Assembly: GCA_030248065.1 (NCBI GenBank)
Contig: JASAMV010000278.1
Coordinates: 62,001-126,000 of the forward strand
DNA: 64,000 nt
Reading direction: 5' to 3'
Source of the DNA: Rhynchonema sp. JSB1_4
Lineage: Eukaryota; Nematoda; Chromadorea; Monhysterida; Xyalidae
Shown in pieces: positions 58,587-64,000 of this stretch (positions are counted from its first letter, which is position 1; each line of letters begins with the position of its first letter). The position numbers and the translations under genes are program-made. The notes beneath the pieces are model-generated. The model was not told the origin of the DNA. It searched no databases and was given only the letters and a program-made list of their open reading frames with translations.

Positions 58587-61500
58587 TGCACTTTTTAGTA
58601 CATAAAAACAGGCACCCGAAAAAACTTGTGTTGTACCCTACCCGTCCCGAAAAAGCTTCCCCCCCTGCCCCCCCCACCCAAAACGGATTCCCCCCCCCCC
58701 AAATCCCAGGTACACTACCCCCCTACCCGCCCCGATTTTTTCCACCTATGTACCCTACCCGCCCCGCAAAAGTAGCCACAGCACTGGTCAGTGTTGGAGG
58801 TGGGGGGGGTGGGGTAGCCCCCCCAGTAAGTACAGTAGGTATCCCCCCCTCGCCTGGTACAGTAGGTATCCCTCCCGATGTTTGGCATGGTACAGTAGGT
58901 ATCCCCCCCGATTTTAACCCCTTTGTACAGTAGGTATCCCCCCCGATTTAGCCCCAAAAGTGCCATTTTTTACCAAAATGACCAAAATTAGTGTTAAATC
59001 AGTGGTTTTTACTATACTTGCGTATTTTTCCGCAAAATATATTTTTGGAAAAAAACCGTTTTTTCCAAATATTTTTCCAGTACTTAAGGATACCCATGGT
59101 CCAAAAACGCCTATTTTGGAGAAAATTTTGTCGGGAAATGGCCTGAAACATGCTAAAAATGCACTTGGAGATTAAAAAGTGCTCATTTTGAACTGTTTAG
59201 CACCGATTTACATTAGTTTTGACAACATCCTTTCGTAACCCTTGAAAATATTTCGGAAATTTTTGGGAAAAAAACCGTTTTTTTCCCAAAAGTTGCCACT
59301 TGGAAAAATTTCCGGAAAAATAAAAACGTATTTTTCCGGGCCTCGGAAAAAAACGGTTTTTTTTTCGGTTTTTTTCCGAAAAAAAACGGTTTTTTCCCGG
59401 CCCGCAAGTATAGTTTTTACCTCACAAATTACCCCAAATTCGCGCGCTACGCGCGCAAATACTACGTTTTCACACGATTCCACACATAATAAACACATTA
59501 AAAATTTTCACCCCAAAACCTAACCCCCCCAAACTCCGCCTAGGTACATAACCCTGCATAACCCCCCGCCCAGGCCATCGGCTCTGGTACAGTAGGTATC
59601 TCCCCTCTCCGAGCGCGGTACAGTAGGTATCCCCCCCTCCAGAGTACCTCCAACACTAGCACTGGTATTGGGCAGTGTTGGCGGTGGGGGGGGGTTTGGG
59701 GGTAGCCCCCCCAGTACAGTAGGTATCCCCCTCGCCTGGTACAGTAGGTATCCCCCGATGTTTGGCATGGTACAGTAGGTATCCTCCCCGATTTTCACCC
59801 CGGTACAGTAGGTATCCCCCCCGATTTTGCGTCAAAAGTGCCAATTTTTGACCAAAATGGCCAAAATTAGTGTAAAATCAGTGGTTTTTACCTCAAATTA
59901 CCCCAAATTCGACTGCGTTTTCACACGATTCCACACATAATAAACAGATTAAAAAATTTCACCCCAAAACCTAACCCCCCAACCCCCCCCAAACCCCCCT
60001 AGGTACATAACCCCCAGGCCATCGGCTATGGTACAGTAGGTTAGGTATCCCCCTCTCCGAGCGCGGTACAGTAGGTGTCCCCCCTCCAGAGTACCTCCAA
60101 CCAGTGGTGTAGCTACCCAGGCGGGGCGGCAACCTACTGTACCACCCAAAATGCGGGGCGGCAACCTACCTACTGTACCAGCCGAGCTAGGGGGGGGTCG
60201 TACCACTTGGGGGGGTCATCTGGAAACCGAAATTTTTTATGTCTAAATACTGAAGAAAATGTGGCCTAAAACACTAATTTCGCGCGTAGCGCGCGATTTT
60301 TCGCCTATTTGCAGACAAATATGCTAATTTTATGCAATTTTAAGCCAAAAATGAATGTTTTGGGTGAAAAGTTAGGTGGGGCGGCAACCTACCTACTGTA
60401 CCAGGGGAGGGGCGGCAACCTACCTACTGTACCAGGCGAGGGGCGGCAACCTACCTACTGTACCTAGGGGGGGTCCCCCCCCCCCCCCCCCCTCCCCAGC
60501 TACACCACTGCCTCCAACACTGGTATTGGATATTGGGTATTGGTCTTAGTATTGGTTTGGTATTGGGTTTTTGGTCTGGTATTGGGTTGGTATTGGGTTT
60601 GGTATTGGTTTGGTATTGGGTTTTGAGTCAGGTATTGGGTTTGGTATTGGGTTTTTCTGGATTAGTATTGGGTATTGGCAAACCCAATACCAATACACAA
60701 TACCAATACTAGGCCAGCTTAAATACCAATACCCAATACCAGAATTACACCCAATACCAATACCAAACACTGGTATTGGTATTGGTATTGGGTGGTATTG
60801 GTATTGGGTATTGTGCCCACCCATACTTGCAACCAGTGTAGTGGCAGGCCCATGTGTGGGAGGTAAGTATGATGCGGGGTTGGGACCGGAAGCGTGAGAG
60901 GTATGATTTTGGTCCAGAGGTCGCAATCGGGCCGGGTTTGGCCGGCCCGGCCCGGCCCGAGCCCCCAAATCTCCGGCCCGGCCCGGCCCGGCCCGGCCCG
61001 ACCCGTACCCCCAAATCTCCGGCCCGGCCCGGCCCGAACCCCCAAATCTCCGGCCCGGCCCGGCCCGGCCCGAATTTTTGGCTCAGATTTTAACCCAATT
61101 TTTGTCATAATTTTTGCGATTTTTGAATCAATTTTTTTTGTTGAAATTTCAATGTTTTCCATGAAAAAGTCGCCAGATAGACAATACCAATGGTGTGGCT
61201 GGGGGGTCCCCCCCTAGGTACAGTAGGTAGATGACGCGCCATCCTGGTACAGTAGGTAGGTCGCCGCCCCCCGGCTGGTACAGTAGGTTGCTATTTTTGG
61301 CTCAAAATGGTATAAAATCAATATTTTTCATTCCAAATAATCGAAAAATTTTGAGGGTTTTGGAGTACATTTTCATCTAAACTTGGACATAAAAATTTTG
61401 TTCCCCCCTAGCTCGGCCGGTCGGTACAGTAGGTAGGTTGATTTCAGGCCTTTCTGGTGGTAGTGTAGGTTGATTGCATGCCTGGGTAGCCACACGACTG

Positions 61501-62474
61501 GACAATACTGATCACTTACTTGCTGAATCCGTCAGAAATTTTAGTATTTTGGACAAAAAACCCCTACTTTTTCAGTAAAATAAGTCACTTCAGAAGCTTC
61601 GGGCCGGGGTGCCCGGCCCGGCCCGGCCCGACCCTCCAAATCTCCGGCCCGGCCCGGCCCGGCCCGAGCCAAAAGCCCAAAATCGCGGCCCGGCCCGGCT
61701 CGGCCCGGCCCGGCCCGGCCCGGCCCGAGGTCGGGCCGGCCCGATTGCGACCTCTGTTTTGGTCACCCAAAAAGCCGAAAAAACACCGTTTTTGTGATAC
61801 AATTTTGGCCAAAAATTGAGGTAAAAATAGTACTTTTTCGAAATTTTCGCCGAAAATCGCCTAAAAATACGTATTATTGGTGGGCTTGCGCGTGGAGCGC
61901 GCGATTTTTTGGAAAATAAGGTAGAAAAACACCGATTTTTGCCTTAAACAGGTATAAAATTGCTCGTGAGAGGTATGATTTGGAGTTGTGAGAGGTAAGT
62001 ACTCAACCCCCCCCCCAACCCCCCCTCGGGTTTTGTGGTAGGTAAGTACTGAGGGGGGGGGGTAACCCCCCCCCCCCAACCCCCCCCCCCCCCAGCCACT
62101 ACTATGCTTGCAACCATCAATTTATGGTTTTCATAGGCAAAAATGGGTATTTTTCGACCTCATAACCCCAAAAATCGCGCGCGCTGCGCGCGCAAACCTC
62201 CATATCTAATAGCTATTTTAGGCAAATTTTCGGCCAAAATGCAAAAAAGTACCAATTTTTGGGCTAATTTTACAGTATAATGCATGCAAAAAACACGACA
62301 ATGGAGATTGGAGAAACAAAACAGAGAGCAAAAAATGGATTGGCAGAGAAAAAATTTAAAAAATACTTCCTCCGCCCGTCGATGTGGTAATACCAATATC
62401 GATGAACTGGGCATTCTTGACATTCTCAAAACTGCTCAATTGAGACTATATTTCATTATTTTGCTTTCATTGGT

Positions 62475-63250
62475 TTATTCGGTCAAGCACCATTGATATG
62501 GAATCACAGCTGATCTGTGTGGCGGATAACATCCGACCATGTCTTTATGCGCTGGCATCACTGGATCATCGGTGGGAAGCACCCACAGCTCCACACAGCA
62601 TTGTTTGCAGCACGAGCACAGCTTGTGGCACAGAACACCGGGATTTTCATCTGAAATAAGATACAGTATATAGTCCAGATTTTTATCAATGATGTTGCGA
62701 AATATGTAACTATGGTCCAACCAACCGTCCAACTGCAATTCGTCCTGGTATTTGTCTTTCCATTGTTGTTGACATAAAGGCGCTTTGATCTGAAACGAAA
62801 TGATTTCATTGAAATTATGCCACATGAGATCGTATGTGCCCATTGTCAGCCAGTTTCGCCTTCTTCTCACAGACTGGCGGTGCACCAGGTCATTTTCCGG
62901 AGCAGAGCAAATGCACAGTTATCAATACAAATTTGCATTGCTTCCTGCAAGTGTTTCACTTCACCTATACATTTGTCCACAGGTCACAAATAGGAAACCG
63001 GTGCCACAGGTCATCGTCAGACCATCACAATTTCATATTCACCAACCCCGCATTCACACACAGCCAAGCAATCGGTGTAGGGTATGGCAGGCCGACCCGT
63101 GTCGGTATGGTTGCGGCAATCAGACAGTTGTTTTTCGCATGGCGACAGTCGAAATCGTGAGCTGGCACGATGTGAGTGTTGATAAGTCGATGTCATGTGT
63201 TGCGTTACAGCACTGAGCACCAGTGATATTGTGCTCAAACTGGTCAACAT
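62475..63250 (-). CDS. Secreted Cys-rich protein, divergent paralogue 1
   Basis: Minus strand. Exon 1 is 63250-63047 (68 codons); exon 2 is 62789-62475 (105 codons including stop); the junction is phase 0 (TGCGGG/gttggt and tttcag/ATC), giving 172 aa. The N-terminus MLTSLSTISLVLSAVTQ looks like a signal peptide. Exon 1 ends with a cysteine cluster finishing CLAVCECG. Exon 2 starts with IKAPLCQQQWKDKY, later has VLCHKLCSCCKQCC and ends with two more Cys. An internal acceptor at 62651 (TTATTTCAG), with a possible donor near 62724, would split exon 2 as in the paralogue. The structure matches the plus-strand gene at 63457 exon for exon, so these are a duplicated pair. Function unknown; a secreted disulfide-rich peptide, not assigned to any family. 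Confidence 0.6.
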
Positions 63251-63456
63251 GCTGACTGAATTCTTATGTGTTGATTTTTTGATTTGTAGTGTGAAAATCT
63301 TTGTCAGTAAAAAATCTGCCTGCGCCCATTAGCTGGGAGTGAACGCACTTCCATTGACTAAGTATTTGCAAACGTCAGAAAAGTGCAACTATGCTTTCAC
63401 AGGTTCTTTTAATATTGAAAAAGGAAAGGAGTTAAAAATATTATTTTGGAATCATC
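63251..63456. promoter_or_regulatory. Shared intergenic region of the divergent Cys-rich pair
   Basis: Only 206 bp separate the two start codons of the head-to-head paralogues, so the promoters must overlap or be bidirectional unless untranslated exons exist. AT-rich; no TATA box or known site was assigned. Confidence 0.35.
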
Positions 63457-63969
63457 ATGTTAATTCGGAAATATAGAATAACGTTGCTTCTCATGACAAC
63501 TGCAACTTCATCGTCAGCGAAAACCGGAGACAGGTGCGACGTGGGACTAAGAAAATGCCAAAGCAACGCCGATGGTGATTGTATGGATACGTGCGCTTGT
63601 GGGGTTAGAAGTTTGACATATAAATATTGGCAAATCTAAGAATAGTTTTGCGTTTATTTCGTGAATGCTTCAGGTCAAACTGAAATACTGTCAAGCCCTA
63701 TGGTCAACGAAATATGCGAAGGAGTTTGCGAGTCAGATTTTTATCATTTTTTATAGAGATTGTTTGAACGCTGATTGATCGATCAACCGATTTGCTAAAT
63801 ACCAAACGGTTCATTTTCAGATCCGGACGTCTGGTGCAAAAGTTTGTGCCAAGAGAAAAGTGAGGAGCCGAAATCCAATAACGATCGTGATTTGCCAGAC
63901 GATGCTTCAAAAATGGATGATGCATCTGGATGGAGCACCAAATGTTGCGCCAAGCCAACGTGTTGTTGA
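63457..63969 (+). CDS. Secreted Cys-rich protein, divergent paralogue 2
   Basis: Exons 63457-63603, 63674-63761 and 63821-63969 are phase-consistent (384 nt, 127 aa). A signal peptide (MLIRKYRITLLLMTTATSS) is followed by CDVGLRKC and CMDTCACG at the end of exon 1. Exon 2 has VKLKYCQALWSTKY, aligning with IKAPLCQQQWKDKY of the minus-strand paralogue. Exon 3 has DVWCKSLC, an acidic spacer, then CCAKPTCC at the C-terminus. The conserved marks are CxCG at the first splice site, CQxxWxxKY opening exon 2 and CxxxLC in exon 3. The exon 2 donor (GATT/gtttga) is the least certain point. The TGA is followed by the window end. Likely an extracellular disulfide-rich effector or structural peptide; no named family recognised. 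Confidence 0.6.
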
Positions 63970-64000
63970 GCATTAATTCCAACCATAATTGCGATTAAAG

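Larger units (their letters stand above)
56634..62474. repeat. 5.8-kb block of GC-rich minisatellites and MITEs
   Basis: No gene. Recurrent short units alternate: GGTATTGGTATTGG/CCAATACC (57540-57810, 60520-60835); TACCCTACCCGCCCCG (57845-58070, 58190-58345, 58630-58770); GGTACAGTAGGTATCCCCCC (58840-58945, 59585-59825, 60025-60090) and inverted relatives with CGGCAACCTACCTACTG (60120-60480); GGCCCGGCCC (60935-61075, 61600-61745). Single-copy-like linkers contain repeated AAAATGCCCATTTTTCGG and GGAAAAAAACCG words. Long G/C runs give strong G-quadruplex potential. Proline- and glycine-rich open frames here are artefacts. Confidence 0.8.

Noticed and set aside
57660..61820. Many Pro-, Gly- and Arg-rich open frames of 60-160 codons.
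   Set aside because: All derive from GC-rich minisatellites and are open in several frames on both strands, as expected for low-complexity repeats.
1..64000. CRISPR arrays, bacterial operons, intact tRNA or rRNA genes, and LTR retrotransposon genes.
   Set aside because: None seen: repeats lack spacer regularity, genes are intron-split, the only rRNA and tRNA matches are fragments, and no reverse transcriptase or integrase motif was found.

Overview
This is animal nuclear DNA: genes are split by spliceosomal GT-AG introns, introns and gene-poor stretches are full of short DNA transposons, and there are no operons or Shine-Dalgarno sites. A cuticlin-type ZP-domain gene at the left end resembles nematode cuticlins closely. 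The window also has a flotillin-1 orthologue, a family that to my knowledge is missing from C. elegans. An early-branching nematode or a close relative such as a nematomorph would fit. That is an inference, not a placement.

Layout. (1) 0.95-4.06 kb, plus strand: cuticlin-like ZP gene. (2) 6.45-14.8 kb, plus: flotillin-1, ten exons. Its third intron carries a piece of 18S rRNA gene split by a 1.75-kb TTAA-flanked foldback element. (3) 15.4-21.5 kb, minus: C-terminal half of an SLC10 (bile-acid/Na+ symporter-like) carrier with a long cytoplasmic tail. (4) 21.6-25.9 kb: nested foldback repeats and a tRNA-like sequence. (5) 26.76-44.60 kb, plus: a 27-exon Helitron RepHel gene whose exons join in phase to about 2,894 codons. 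It holds a Cys/His-rich N-terminus, DUF6570-like and Helitron-like-N regions, an HUH/Y2 Rep nuclease, a Pif1 helicase and a C-terminal ubiquitin-specific protease (USP) domain. (6) 44.96-45.38 kb, minus: two orphan exons of an extracellular domain, possibly the N-terminus of the SLC10 gene. (7) 46.1-51.3 kb, minus: seven-exon, 615-codon type I membrane glycoprotein resembling mononegavirus/chuvirus-type surface glycoproteins, probably an old endogenous copy. (8) 51.3-62.4 kb: almost geneless, with MITEs, tandem and inverted duplications and a 5-kb stretch of GC-rich minisatellites. One coding-looking exon lies at 56.2-56.6 kb on the minus strand. (9) 62.5-64.0 kb: a head-to-head pair of paralogous secreted Cys-rich protein genes sharing exon structure.

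The genes do not form one pathway. The most notable points are the intact, intron-rich Helitron-USP gene, possibly nested in the SLC10 gene; the spliced viral-type glycoprotein; and a 10-mer, TGATGTTTCA, found at least 20 times on either strand, mostly in and around host genes. That 10-mer contains TGTTTCA, part of the C. elegans piRNA promoter core CTGTTTCA. All exon models come from reading splice sites and phase by eye; none was checked by transcript data or database search.
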